DNA of 64,000 nt from Armigeres subalbatus (lineage: Eukaryota > Arthropoda > Insecta > Diptera > Culicidae). Of the stretch, positions 42,476 to 53,124 are shown in pieces. Within the stretch, counting starts at the first letter, position 1; every line of letters starts with the position of its first letter. The stretch is taken from contig NW_026943509.1 in NCBI RefSeq assembly GCF_024139115.2, positions 24,380 through 88,379 of the forward strand, given 5' to 3'. Below the pieces are notes generated by a model. It was not told the origin of the DNA, ran no database searches, and was given only the letters and a program-made list of their open reading frames with translations. A program made the position numbers and the translations under genes.

Positions 42476-43580
42476 ATTTTAAGATGAGAAAAAAATCACG
42501 CAGCAAGGCCTATCATGCTTTTATTGAATTTTAGGGTTTTTGTACAATTGCTAGCTACAGACAGACTGATAGGGTGGGCATGCTAATAGCTATAACTTGT
42601 ATCTCCACAGCAAAAGTTTACATTACATCCTCCACTAGGATACTGTCGCATCACAGCACAAAAGTTCACTGGAAAGTATTTCAGATATAAATTCAGAAAT
42701 TCGTTTGGAAATTTCTTAAGATATTTCTCAGAAAATTCGAAAAGAAATTCGGAAAATTAATTTGAATTACCCTATCAATTCTTTCAGAACTTTCTCCCAA
42801 GAATTCCCTTGAAAATTTATTTGAAAATTGCTTCGGAAATGCTTTCAAAATTTCTTTAAAAGTTCCTTCATGAATTTCCATCGAACATCTACGGACACTG
42901 TTATAGGAATATATCCGAAATCTCTTTAGGAGAAATCCTTCGGAATTTGATTTAGTTTTTTTATTACTTCAAGAATTTCTTTTAGAATTTCTAATAGAAA
43001 CTTTTCAGTAATCTTTGAAGAATTTCTACGGAAACTCTTAAGAAGATATTTTGGCATCTCTTCGAATTACCTCTGAATTTATTTACAATTTTCTCCAGGA
43101 ATTCTTTCTGAATTTCATATGGAATTCTTCGATATTCTTCCGGAAATTCCTTTAGCATCTCTTCCAGAATTTCCTGTAGACCTTTGGAAATTTCTTTAAA
43201 AATTCCTTTAAGAATTTTTCGGGATATCTCCAGAAATTCTTTTGGGAAATCTTCGAAATTTCGTTTGTTTTCCATTAATTTTGTTTGTAATTCCATTAAT
43301 TGTTTGAATTGAAAATAAGTTTAACACTCAAATACCCTAGGAAATTTCTTCGAAAATTCCTTCAAATTAGAAATCCTTCCGGAATTATTCCTATATTAAT
43401 TTTGTATGGTTTATTGACGGAATTTCCTAAGGACCTCCTGGAGGAATTTCTGAAAAAAAATTACCTCCTGGAGGAATTTTCGACTCAATTCTTGAAGGAA
43501 TCACCGAAAGAGAACCTGAAAATATTTTCTAAAAGAATTTTAAAATGAATTTCAAAGAGATGAACCTGTCAAGGGCTTCC
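42476..43580. repeat. AATTTC-type low-complexity DNA
   Basis: Degenerate short words (AATTTCTT, GGAATTTC, AAATTCC, CTTCGGAA) fill 42660-43560 without a fixed period. The open frames 42693-42881, 42991-43296 and 43300-43548 are Lys/Glu/Phe-rich translations of this repeat. No gene. Confidence 0.75.
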
Positions 43581-43589
43581 TCTATAGTG

Positions 43590-43800
43590 TATTAGCTCTA
43601 TTGTCATACAGGGCACAAACATACCCAACAAAACCTCTAAATCGCTGAAGAAAGTGAAATATACACCGAAACGTCGGAAAATAGACGCAACAACGTTTTA
43701 GCTGCTTTATATGACTAAAAGAGCTGATAATAGTCAAACAAAATTGAGCACAACACTCGAAAGTGTCACATCAACTCTATAATAAAGAATAAAAAAAAAC
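43590..43800 (+). mobile_element. Possible Penelope-like element end
   Basis: Contains CTGAAGAAAGTGAAATATAC, CCGAAACGTCGG and AACAACGTTTTAGCTGC, then an A-rich run at 43790-43799. The GAA...CCGAAACGTCGG arrangement is common near ends of Penelope-like elements in insects. There is no coding part here, so the assignment is tentative. Confidence 0.3.
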
Positions 43801-44399
43801 TCAAAGGTGCAGCCCAATCGGGTTGTACGCAAAGGTGACGTATGACTACGTAGCTATACGGAATGGAGGGTATTTTTCACCATAATTTGTGTAAATTTAT
43901 TAGCATTGTGCAAACTGCTCGGAGGTCAACCGAATCAAGAAACTGAAGGTAGCTCCCAGTTGGATGAACCAGCCGTGGAAAAGGAACGACTCATCGGCCG
44001 CATCGCCACTGAAGGCATTCGTCTATCTTTCAGTGGATATCATCAGAATCCTAGAAGACATTATGCTCAAAAATGTCCGGACGAAAGGAAAAATAAGCAG
44101 AATCGGAGGTGGCGCGAAACAAAACACAAATATATTAATTTGCAACGTTCGACTTCCGCCCGCGATGGAAGCGTACATGCATCGTTTTCTATAGCGCTGG
44201 TGGCAACGTGAGCAGGACTTCAAGAATAAATTACAAACAGTCCTTTTCAGGACTTAAACTATTTATCCAAGAAGAGGTTTTGACCGCTAGGAAAATTGTT
44301 TACCCAGACAAACAGAACAGACTGTTCGGCTGTTTAAACAACAATGACGATTTTGGAAAGATTTGTTGTTCTTAATAATGCGCCATTTGAAAAACTAAG
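43801..44399. other. Unassigned, with two overlapping short ORFs
   Basis: Frames 43906-44211 (101 codons) and 43964-44194 overlap in different frames over a moderately GC-rich stretch. Neither has a recognisable domain, signal peptide or membrane segment. Not supported as a gene. Confidence 0.3.
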
Positions 44400-45419
44400 G
44401 CAGCTAAACGACATTTTTCACTAAGGTGGCGTCTTCATCGATTTGGCCGTCGTCGACGGAAAGTGAAATTTTCTGCCAAGATTCTTTGGTTTTGTTTCGT
44501 TAGGCATTAGGAATGATATCGATTTTTTTCGGGTTACCATCGTTTGGCGACGACGTAAAGTTGCCCTTTGGTAGCACAACCACAAGCGCACTTCGGATGG
44601 AGATGATGCAATGAGTTTGTTCAAATGGATGGCGTCAGTAGCAGTCAAATGGAATTTCCTCACAAGATTTTGATTATGTTTTGTTGTAGTTGAGGATTGA
44701 AAAGCTCCATTATTTGAAAAATATCGGTTCTTTACAGTACCATTATTTTACACACGGGTAGTTTAATCCGGGATGCAAGAATGTTCATCAAAGTCCAAAA
44801 TTAATAGTTTGGCGTTAACAGAAAGTTTTTCTTCGATAGCAGAATGAAAAGCGCGCGTCGGTGAGTGACAACGCAACAAATTTGTTCGAATGAATGGAAT
44901 CGCTTACAGCAACCGAACTATCACGCCAAACGCCAATTCCTCCGAAACAGTCCATTTTGCAATCAACCCTTTCTGTTCAGAAGATGCTGGTTCTGAGAAG
45001 AACCAATTTTGTGTCCCCAATGCACGTTTCCAATAACTAACTGCAACCCAATGCTTGTCGAAACGTTAGGGTTAGAATTCCACTTCGTGTTGTTATTGTT
45101 CGACGACCACTCGATGAGTTTTCGCTAAGACGCCACCATTTGGAATAAATTTTCCAGCATCGCCACTGCATCGCACGAGATCAGGAAACAGACGTCATTT
45201 TTGTAATCAACTCTTTCTTCACATAAAATGCTGGTTTGTTGAGGTTGAATGACGACCACCAACGCAGAACTTCCACCACCAATTCGATGATTTTCCTTTG
45301 AAAATACTATCAGAGCGCCTTCGTGCTGCTGTGTTTCGCTCCGCTGCGTCGGCTCTGCGTAAAATCTTATTTAACCGCTCTCTGCAATCCCTATCAAAAT
45401 GGCTCGCACGCGCTTAGAA

Positions 45420-45567
45420 AAGCAGCTTTCTTGTATTCAATAAATTAAGCCCGTTAGCTCCGCCCCTTTGTGGTCTGGTATAGGTGTAAATATAATGTGC
45501 ACTCATAACGATTAATGAAGGGGCGGGGCTAATGAAATTACTTCATTAGATATAAGAAAGCTGGTTA
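45420..45567. mobile_element. Hairpin MITE in long-period repeat, copy 1
   Basis: CAGCTTTCTTGTATTCAATA and TTAGCTCCGCCCCTTTG on the left pair with GAAGGGGCGGGGCTAATGAA and TAGATATAAGAAAGCTGG on the right; the loop contains ATAATGTGCACTCATAACG. About 148 bp, noncoding. The partner copy at 46345-46490 is at the same place in the next unit, so it was present before the tandem amplification. Confidence 0.7.
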
Positions 45568-46344
45568 TCGACGCGCGCGAGCCAGCCCCAATAGGGACTC
45601 CTGAGACAACGGACCGTTCGGAGGATGACAAATTTTAAGAATCTTATGAAATTTTCTCGCTAGATTCTTAATTTTGTTATGAGATGTTGTTTATCTAAAG
45701 ATGCGTATTGTTTGCGAGGAATGATAACAGAAATTTGACTCAAGACGAAGTTTCTCCATACTACAAAACATTATCTTTCGGCATCTGTCTGTCCGAGCGA
45801 CGTTCACCGATGGGTGGTTGCTGTAGAAAGTTTCCACTGAGGTGGCGTCTTCATTGATTTTTATACAAAAGGCACCATTTTATACAAAAGAAGGTTGATC
45901 CGAAATAAACTTTCTTCAAAGTGCAAACTCAATCGTAAATAGCAAATTTGATGGCGCGTCGGAGGAGATGATGTAGTGAATTTTAATGGATGGAATCACT
46001 AACAGCAACCAAGCTACCACGCCAAAGCCCGATACCACGGAAACAGTCCTTTTCGCAATTAACTCTTTCTTTTCGTAAAATGTTGGTCCTGAGAAGAACC
46101 AATTTTCTTTTCCCAATTCCCATTCAAATAACTAACTGCATCCAATCGCTTGTCGACACCTTGCGCTGCAACTTTGTCCGACAACCACTCGATGATTTTT
46201 CGCTAAGCCTCCAAAGGATGAAATAAATTTACAGCATTACAACACTGCCACCCACTTCGTGCTGCTGTGTCCGCTCCGCTGCATTGAATGTCGAACCGTT
46301 CTCTGTGGAATCCCGATCAAAATGGCTCGCGCGCGAGACAGCAG

Positions 46345-46490
46345 CTTTCTTATATTTAATAAATTAAGCCCGTTAGCCCCGCCCTTTGTGAAGCTGATAT
46401 GGTTTGTAAATATAATGTGCACTCATAACGATTAATGAAGGGGCGGGACTAATGAAATTACTTCATTAGATATAAGAAAGCTGCTTTTCG
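46345..46490. mobile_element. Hairpin MITE in long-period repeat, copy 2
   Basis: Same hairpin as 45420-45567 (AGCAGCTTTCTTATATTTAA ... ATATAAGAAAGCTGCTTT) with a few substitutions. Confidence 0.7.
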
Positions 46491-47250
46491 AGCGCTGCCA
46501 TTTCGATCGGGTTTCCCCAGACAACAGACCGTTCGGAGAATAATAAATTCTAAGAATCCTATGAAACTTTTCACAAGATTGTTGCGAGGAATGACAACAG
46601 AAGTTTGACTCAAGACGAAGTTTCTTCATATTACAAAACATTTTCTTTCGGCATCTGTCTGTCCGAGCGACGTTCACCGATGGGTGGTTGCTGTAGATAG
46701 TTTCCACTGAGATGGCGTCTTCATTGATTTTATACAAAAGAAGGTTGATCCGACTATCCGAAATAAACTTTCTTCAAAGTGTAAAACTCAATCGTAAATA
46801 GCGAATTTTATAGCGCGTCGGAGGGAGATGATGTAGTGAATTTTAATGGATGGAATCACTAACAGCAACCAAACTACCACGCCAAACCCGATGCCACCAG
46901 AAACAGTCTTTTTCGCAATTAACTCTTTCTTTTCATAAAATGTTGGTCCTGAGAAGAATCAATTTTTCCCAATGTTCCTTTCCAACTAACTGACACCACA
47001 ATTTGTAATAAATTTTCAGCATCGGCACTGGCGGTGCGGGATCGCCACAGTGCTATTTTTATGGTCAACCTTTTCTTCATATGAAATTCTGGTTCGTTGA
47101 GGTAGAATGATCTGCAGCAACACATCGAGGACCACCACCAATGCGATTGATTTCCTTTGAAAATGTTATTAGCGCCTCCGTGATGCTGTGTTCGCTCCGC
47201 TGCGATCGTTTTGATGCGTCTGCTCTGCGTGAAACCTTGTTCAAACTGAG

Positions 47251-48340
47251 GATTAGATCCAAATCCGCAAGTGATTGATTTTTGATGTCTGTGCTAGTGA
47301 TGCATGAACGTGATTGGTTAGTTTACCTATTTCTAAACTTTTCATCAATTATCGATAATAAATAGTTGAAAATCAGTATTTACAAATAAACACAAAGAAG
47401 CGTTGACTCATCCTTGATCGAATGGTCCAAAAAAATTGAAAATCCATCGAGAAACGGCTTAGATATTAAAGTTTAAAGTCTATCATATTTTCGTGACGGT
47501 CCCCGATTTCGCAATCGTAAAGTGTACCCCAATATGGAAAACACAGACGTAGTCCTACGTCAAAATGAATTTCTGAAGGAATATCCGAAATAATTCTGAA
47601 AGTAATTTACGAAGAAATGTTTAAAGGATTTTCCGAACAAATAGCTATTAGTATTTACACAGAAATTCCTATATTTCTCCAGGAATTTGTTCGAAAGTCC
47701 GGCCAGTAAACAAACTTAGTTTTGGCTCTAAAATCAGGACTGCATGCCAAATAAAACTCCCAAAATATCCAGATATTCGGTATTCTCAAGAATTCTTTGG
47801 GAATTTGCTGCACGAGTTCCTTCAAGCCAGGGTGTTGGATACCAACATACACACATACATACTTTTAAAAATTTCTACAAAATTCCTTTGGACATTATTT
47901 CAACAACTCCACTGGAATTTTTCCAAGTATTCCATAAGACATTCCATTCCCTCGGAAATTAATCTAGTAATTCTTTCGAAATTTCCAACGCCATTTCCTT
48001 CCAAAACTCTAGGACGAATTTTCAGATATCTTCGTACGAATTCCTAGAGCAAATTCCAAAGGACCTCCTAAAGGAATTACCGACATTCTTAAATTTCTTT
48101 AAGATTTTCTTTAGACATTCCTCAAAGAATTCCTTCCGCATTTTCTCCAGAGATTCCTTCAGATAATCCTCCAGAAATTACAACGGATATAAATCCAGAA
48201 ATTCCACAAGGCTCTAAGAATTTTCTTCAGATATTCCTTCAAAACTTCCTCCAGGACTTCCTGGAAATTATTTCAGGAAAAACAAGAAATAATATTTGTA
48301 ATCCCTAACCTCGAGTCAGCCGCGTGTACGTCGGTTACCC
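47251..48340. repeat. AT-rich DNA with dispersed repeat and AATTTC-type DNA
   Basis: Positions 47440-47560 (GAGAAACGGCTTAGATATTA, ATTTTCGTGACGGTCCCCG, AAAACACAGACGTAGTCC) are a dispersed repeat whose end also occurs at 27960-28040. Positions 47560-48290 are AATTTC-type low-complexity DNA. No gene. Confidence 0.55.
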
Positions 48341-48345
48341 AAACT

Positions 48346-48640
48346 ACCCAAGTAACCATGGAACTATATATGCTTGCAAATAATACAGCCATTAAAGCTG
48401 ACTTAAAGTGGAAAAAGGCCCTTTTACGACCGAAATTATGCTTCATTACCTTAACATGTTGAAATAAAACATAAGTAATGCATCACTGCATTCGTGATGC
48501 TGAACTACTGTATCGTTGCTTGACAGTTGATGAATAAATGCATCTTTGAATCATTAAAACTGATCTAATGCAATTAGCATTAATGATGCCTATCTGTGAT
48601 TGATTACATGCAATAATTAATGCTCGGTGGTTACTTGGGT
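48346..48640. mobile_element. 295-bp MITE with ACCCAAGTAACC termini
   Basis: Ends ACCCAAGTAACCATGG and GGTGGTTACTTGGGT are inverted repeats, flanked by AACT on both sides (48342-48345 and 48641-48644). The interior is AT-rich with ATGCATCACTGCATTCGTG and several TTAATGATGC-type words. No coding capacity. The 4-bp flank match could be partly chance, so the superfamily is left open. Confidence 0.7.
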
Positions 48641-49670
48641 AACTCTAGTTATAAGAAGATTAGCAGAAATTGTAAAATGAGTTGTACAAAAAAAAATCCG
48701 GCTTCGTAACACCAAATGGCAATTGAGCCTTCCTAATAAACGCAAGATTAAAACCAAGAAACTTCTTTGGGAATTGTTTATCGAAATAAATCGAAACATT
48801 TTGTTTTTCAAAACAATTCTAGCAATTACAAAAAAGGAAATGTTCAATTTGGTGGGTCAAGTGCCCCATCGTGCTCCAGCTCCAGAAGCCAAAAGATCAG
48901 TTTTGCATTCGCACATCATGAGGCTAACACAATGATACTCCATGCCCAGGGAAGCCAAAAAAATCAGGCATTGCATTTTATCCCATCATTCGATCTTCTG
49001 AGCAAAGATACTGATGATATCCAGGGATATCGATCTTAGTTATCTATCTGCTCAGTAAACAAAGTGCAATATTCGCCATGGAGAAACATTTTTTCACTGT
49101 TTTTGTTGTAGCAACGCCCTCGCAACGTGAACAAACCCCGAAACACGCTGGCTATCTGGATCATCATTGAATGCTCAAATGATAATATCTTTCCAGAGTG
49201 CTCTTTGATTAGGGATAATATCTTTGCATAAGCAAAGATAATATCTTGTGCTCAGATGATATTGCAATGCCTGAAAAAAATCCTACGAGACTGGGAATCC
49301 AAATCCAACATTTATTATGGTGTTGATTTGTAGCCGCGTTTGTAAGCACTGGATCTATTAAGATATGCGACATTCAACCTTTAAAAAGATGATGAACCAC
49401 CCAATGCGACCAGAATGAGGTTATTCTACATGAAGTTACATATGAGATTAGAAGTTTATTGAAACGCTGATTGATTTGTAGATCTGTAGCCAAGAAGTTT
49501 TTGGATGACCTAACATTTAACACGCCAAACCGGGTTAAAGTGACAGGGATAAAAGTAAACAAATCTGCTAAAGGTAAAATAGCTATTTAATGAATGCTTG
49601 ATAGGTTGCTTTGGTTCGGCAGATGCGAACGCACTATGTGATTTTTGTGTTGGCCAAACATCGGCGTGAA
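48641..49670. other. Intergenic, short dispersed repeats only
   Basis: Contains AAAAAATCCGGCTTCGTAAC..CAATTGAGCCTTCCTAATAA (48691-48740), which looks like a MITE piece, and a short hairpin CTTTGCATAAGCAAAG (49222-49237). No supported gene. Frames 48723-49039 and 49374-49562 lack domains. Confidence 0.45.
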
Positions 49671-49674
49671 ATAC

Positions 49675-49765
49675 GAAATTCGGCGGCGTGGAGCTAACCG
49701 GCGTATGGCGCGCCGCCGACACCTTGACCGGCGTCGGCGTAACTCGTGGTGGGTGGCTTACATTG
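49675..49765. repeat. CGGCGT-rich block 2
   Basis: CGGCGGCGTGGAGC, CCGGCGTATGGCGCGCCG and CGGCGTCGGCGTAAC give a CG-dense block next to the RTE copy that starts at about 49770. Compare 42385-42475. Confidence 0.65.
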
Positions 49766-49779
49766 ACCTCTCTTGAGCC

Positions 49780-50707
49780 TCTTCCTATCATTTACTTCGT
49801 CTTCGACGTATTGATGACTAGTCCAATCCGTTTAGTTTCGCTTTTCAGTCTGATGTAGGCTTCCTCCATCCTCTCAAAGTTACGTGCCATAATATCTATG
49901 TCGTCGGCGAAGCCAAATAACTGGACGGACTTCGTAAAAATCGTACCACTCGTGTCAATCCCTGCCCCAACCTTGCCGTAACCCTCTGCGCGTTTCGAAG
50001 GGACTCGAGAATGCCCCTGAAACTCGAACTACGCACACCACCCGATCCATCGCCGCCTTGATCAACCGTATCAGATTATTCGGAAATCCGTTTTCGTGCA
50101 TTAGCTTCCACAGCTAGTCCCGTTCGATTGTATCATATGCGGCTTTGAAGTCGATAAATATACGATGTGCGTGCACGTTGTATTCACGGATTTTTCTGCA
50201 ATACCTGACATACGGCGAACACATGGTCTGTGGTAGAGCGTTCACCCATAAGTCCCTGCCCCACGAACTCTCTTGCAATTGGTGTTAGTCGGCGGCATAA
50301 AATTTGGGAGAGTTATCACCCTTTTTGTAGATGGGACACACGACACCTTCCTTTCACTCCTGCGGCAGAACCTCATCCTCCCAAACCTTGGAAATCATCC
50401 AGTGCAGCGCTCTAGCCAGTGCTTCACCACCGTGTTTAAATAGCTCTCCTGGTAGTTGGTCAACCCCAGGGGCTTTGTTGTTCTTCAGCCAGCCAATCTC
50501 CTCCTGGATTTCCGGGAGATCTGGAGCCGGTAAAATTATGTCCTGCGCGCGTTCTCCCAGGTCTATCACCATACCGCCATCTTCGTCTGCCCCAGCGCCA
50601 TTCAGGTGTTCTTCGTAGTGCTGCCGCCACTTTTGGATCACCTCACGCTCGTTCGTAAGAAGGTTCCCGTTTATGTCCTTACACATATCAGGCTGTGACA
50701 CGTGGCC
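49780..50707 (-). pseudogene. RTE-clade reverse transcriptase, broken
   Basis: Minus-strand RT of the RTE copy. The frame 50710-50354 has M-C-K-D-I-N-G-N-L-L, then WRQHYEEHLNG, GGMVIDLGERAQDI, LPAPDLPEIQEE, LKNNKAPGVDQLPGELFKHG and ARALHWMISKVWEDEVLPQ, ending in a TGA at the expected Trp of the next motif. VVCPIYKKG follows, and some palm sequence is then missing. Motif A, D-F-K-A-A-Y-D, lies at about 50150-50130. L-W-K-L-M-H-E-N-G-F-P comes next, and motif C (FADDIDIMA) at about 49910-49885. Several stops between 50350 and 49970 inactivate it. Confidence 0.8.
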
Positions 50708-52702
50708 CACGGTGACCCCTGACGCGAATATTATCGCACTTTCATGAACCTCCGTGGTATTCTCACGAAAAGAAAGCTTAGAGCACCAGGAAAAAGATAC
50801 GGGGTGTTTTAATATCTTTCATCGGTGAAATTTTGAATACGCCCTATTTTAAAATTGTATGGTTTTCCCATATATATCTATATAGTGCTTTCCTCTTCAA
50901 TAGTAATTGAATCAAGTATTGTTTAAATGCCAGTAGCAATATGAAATCTTCCAAACAGATGAATGTTCTTCGACATTTGGGTAATGTGTCCAGCCCACGT
51001 AGGTCTGTCATACATTAGGATTGGTCCAACTCTAAATCTGATGGAACAACATTGCTGAACCTGTAGGTTTTCGCTCTTAATAGCACAGTTACTCTCCAGA
51101 TTACACAATCTAATGTTTTCGTGATAATAAACCCATATGCCAAGACATGTTATGATATTGAGTAAGTGATATTTGTTTATTTGTTCATTTATTAAAATTT
51201 ACAACTGAGAACAAATGTCTAAATGAATATAACTTAAACTAATTGGTTGCGGCCAGCGGTGCTGAAAAAGTCTTGTAACCGATGACGAAACACGTCAACT
51301 TATAAGTCAAAGTCAAACATGTCAAAGAATTCGTTGAAGTGCCGAATGATAGATCGAATTGGCTCGTATAGTGTATATGTAGTTGCTAGTCTGTAGTTCT
51401 AGATACAAAAATAGGCGTTGGCGAAGAGGTATTTCAGGTGCGTACAGATTTAACTGCGATAGTGCTGGACAATCGATGTGGCCCGTAAGCAGCTTTCCAA
51501 CAAACGTAGCTTGATCCGCCTTACCTCTAGTAGTTCGATGATAATCAAACGACAGCGTTCCTCGTACGGTGGCAGTTTTGTCGGGTCACGTCACGCCACC
51601 TCAGAGGATCATGCCATATGTTCACAATAGTCATGAAGATCGATCACGGAAAGCGCCGCAACTTAGTTTGCGTTCTGTGTTTGTAAAGGAAATCCTAATA
51701 AAAGATGTGTGCAAAAGCCAATCCACTATTGCATCATCACGATAATTTCAACGAATTTTATTGGATAATAGGTGTCACATGTAAACATAATGAATTAATA
51801 CAAGCATAAAATATTCGCTTTCCTAATGCATCAACAATTGTCAAATCCTGAGCACAGGTATATAAAATTGTATGGTTATAATAAAAACAAATCACTGTTT
51901 ACAAAAATCTAGCAGAAGACTCAGTACCTATGCAATCGGTACACGGTAAGCTTAGCAAGTTCTATTGTTTAACACTGAAAATATCGCATTTCAATCATCT
52001 TCACACTTATCCTAAAGCGAACAAAAGTGATACACACAATATTGAAAATATTAAATATACTCAAATTTACGCTATTGGGCCGATTTTTGTAACCAATGAT
52101 TTGTCTTTATTATAATCCTCAAATTTTACATATCTGTGCATATAATGCAATAGTGAATAGGCATTTGCACACATATTTTATTAGGATTTCATTACCAAAC
52201 ACAGTACGCAAACTTAGTTGCGCCACTTTTCGTAATCGATCTTTTGGGAATGACTATTGGGAACATATCACTTACTCAATATCATAACATGTCTTGACAT
52301 ATAGGTTTATTACTATGAAAACATTGGATTGTCTAATCTGGTGAGTAAAAGTGCAATTAAGAGCGAAAACTTACGGGTTCAGCACTCTTGTTCCATCAGA
52401 TTTAGAGTTCGACCAATCCTAATGTATGACAGACCTACGTGGGCTGGACACATTACCCAAATGTCGAAGAACATTCATCTATTTGGAAGATTTCATATTG
52501 CTATATATTTCTATTTTGCAGCAAACATGTATGTATATGGGAAAAACGATACAATTTTTTAAATTGGGCGTATTTAAAATTTCACCGATGAAAGATTTTA
52601 AAACACCCCGTATCCTTTTCCTGGTGCTCTAAGCTTTCTTTTCATGAGAAAACCACGGAGGTTCATGAAAGTGCGATAACATTCGCGTCTGGGGGCACCG
52701 TG
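50708..52702. mobile_element. Transib-like non-autonomous element 2 (CACGGTG ends)
   Basis: A 1,995-bp insertion with termini CACGGTG-ACCCCTGACGCG and CGCGTCTGGGGGCACCGTG, a 5-bp duplication TGGCC (50703-50707 and 52703-52707) and very long inverted repeats: 50708-51175 pairs with 52255-52702 (ATGAACCTCCGTGG, ACGGGGTGTTTTAA, GTAGGTCTGTCATACATTAG). It shares CATG-ACCTC-G and TACGGGGTGTTTTAA with the element at 10031-11876, so the two are one family. No transposase; frames 50923-51108 and 52329-52562 read the two arms and both contain WAGHITQMSKN, a LINE-like string. The uninserted site is seen in RTE copy 1 at 21120-21132. Confidence 0.75.
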
Positions 52703-52850
52703 TGGCCCTTACGTGAACGGTTCAACTTCTCATAGAATTTTCGTGCGTTATTAACGCGGTGCAGTTGCTCCGTCTCTTCACGGTATCGATCTTCCTGCTG
52801 GGGCTTTTCCTCCGGGAAATCGTTCGCCCCCGTGCGGTGTGGTGCCGAAA

Positions 52851-53124
52851 ACTATATAAAAGTTCATTCAATCATCAAACTATGTTCTGTAGCATAACAT
52901 CTGCCGATTTGCAATTCTGAGCTCAATCGAACAATCAGAACCATTTTTCAGATCGAATGAGTGGCGGAGGTGTATTTTCCTGTATATGTTGGCAGAAATC
53001 CCCATACACATTTCAAATCAAATGCACTAGCTTATGCAACAAGCGATTGAGCTGAAATTTTAAGAGATTGATTTTCTCACCCAAAGACACGGGGGTGCCC
53101 CGAGAAATTAGACAACTTTTCGTT
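52851..53124. other. Spacer before satellite array 3
   Basis: About 270 bp with no gene or repeat recognised. It does not match the edge module that borders arrays 1 and 2. Confidence 0.45.

Larger units (their letters stand above)
44400..47250 (+). repeat. Long-period (~870-bp) tandem repeat region
   Basis: A long unit recurs: GGTGGCGTCTTCATYGAT at about 44425, 45841 and 46713; AATGGATGGAATCACTAACAG and relatives at about 44893, 45985 and 46846; GTCCTGAGAAGAACCAATTT and relatives near 44990, 46085 and 46945; CATCTGTCTGTCCGAGCGAC at 45782 and 46651. The two right-hand units are about 870 bp apart and the left one is longer and more diverged. At least two of the units contain the same hairpin MITE (see 45420-45567 and 46345-46490). 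Minus-strand frames (such as 46432-46737) are not coding. Confidence 0.75.
49770..52850 (-). mobile_element. RTE-clade LINE copy 4, split by a CACGGTG element
   Basis: A minus-strand RTE copy in two parts, 52850-52708 (linker, matching 21000-21135 of copy 1) and 50707-49770 (RT). They rejoin across the insertion 50708-52702 as ...R-S-R-K-G-H-V-S-Q-P-D-M-C-K-D. It is better preserved than copy 1: frame 50710-50354 is open for 118 codons. The C-terminal region and 3' tail are missing. Together with copies 1-3 it shows repeated insertion of this family in the region. Confidence 0.8.
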
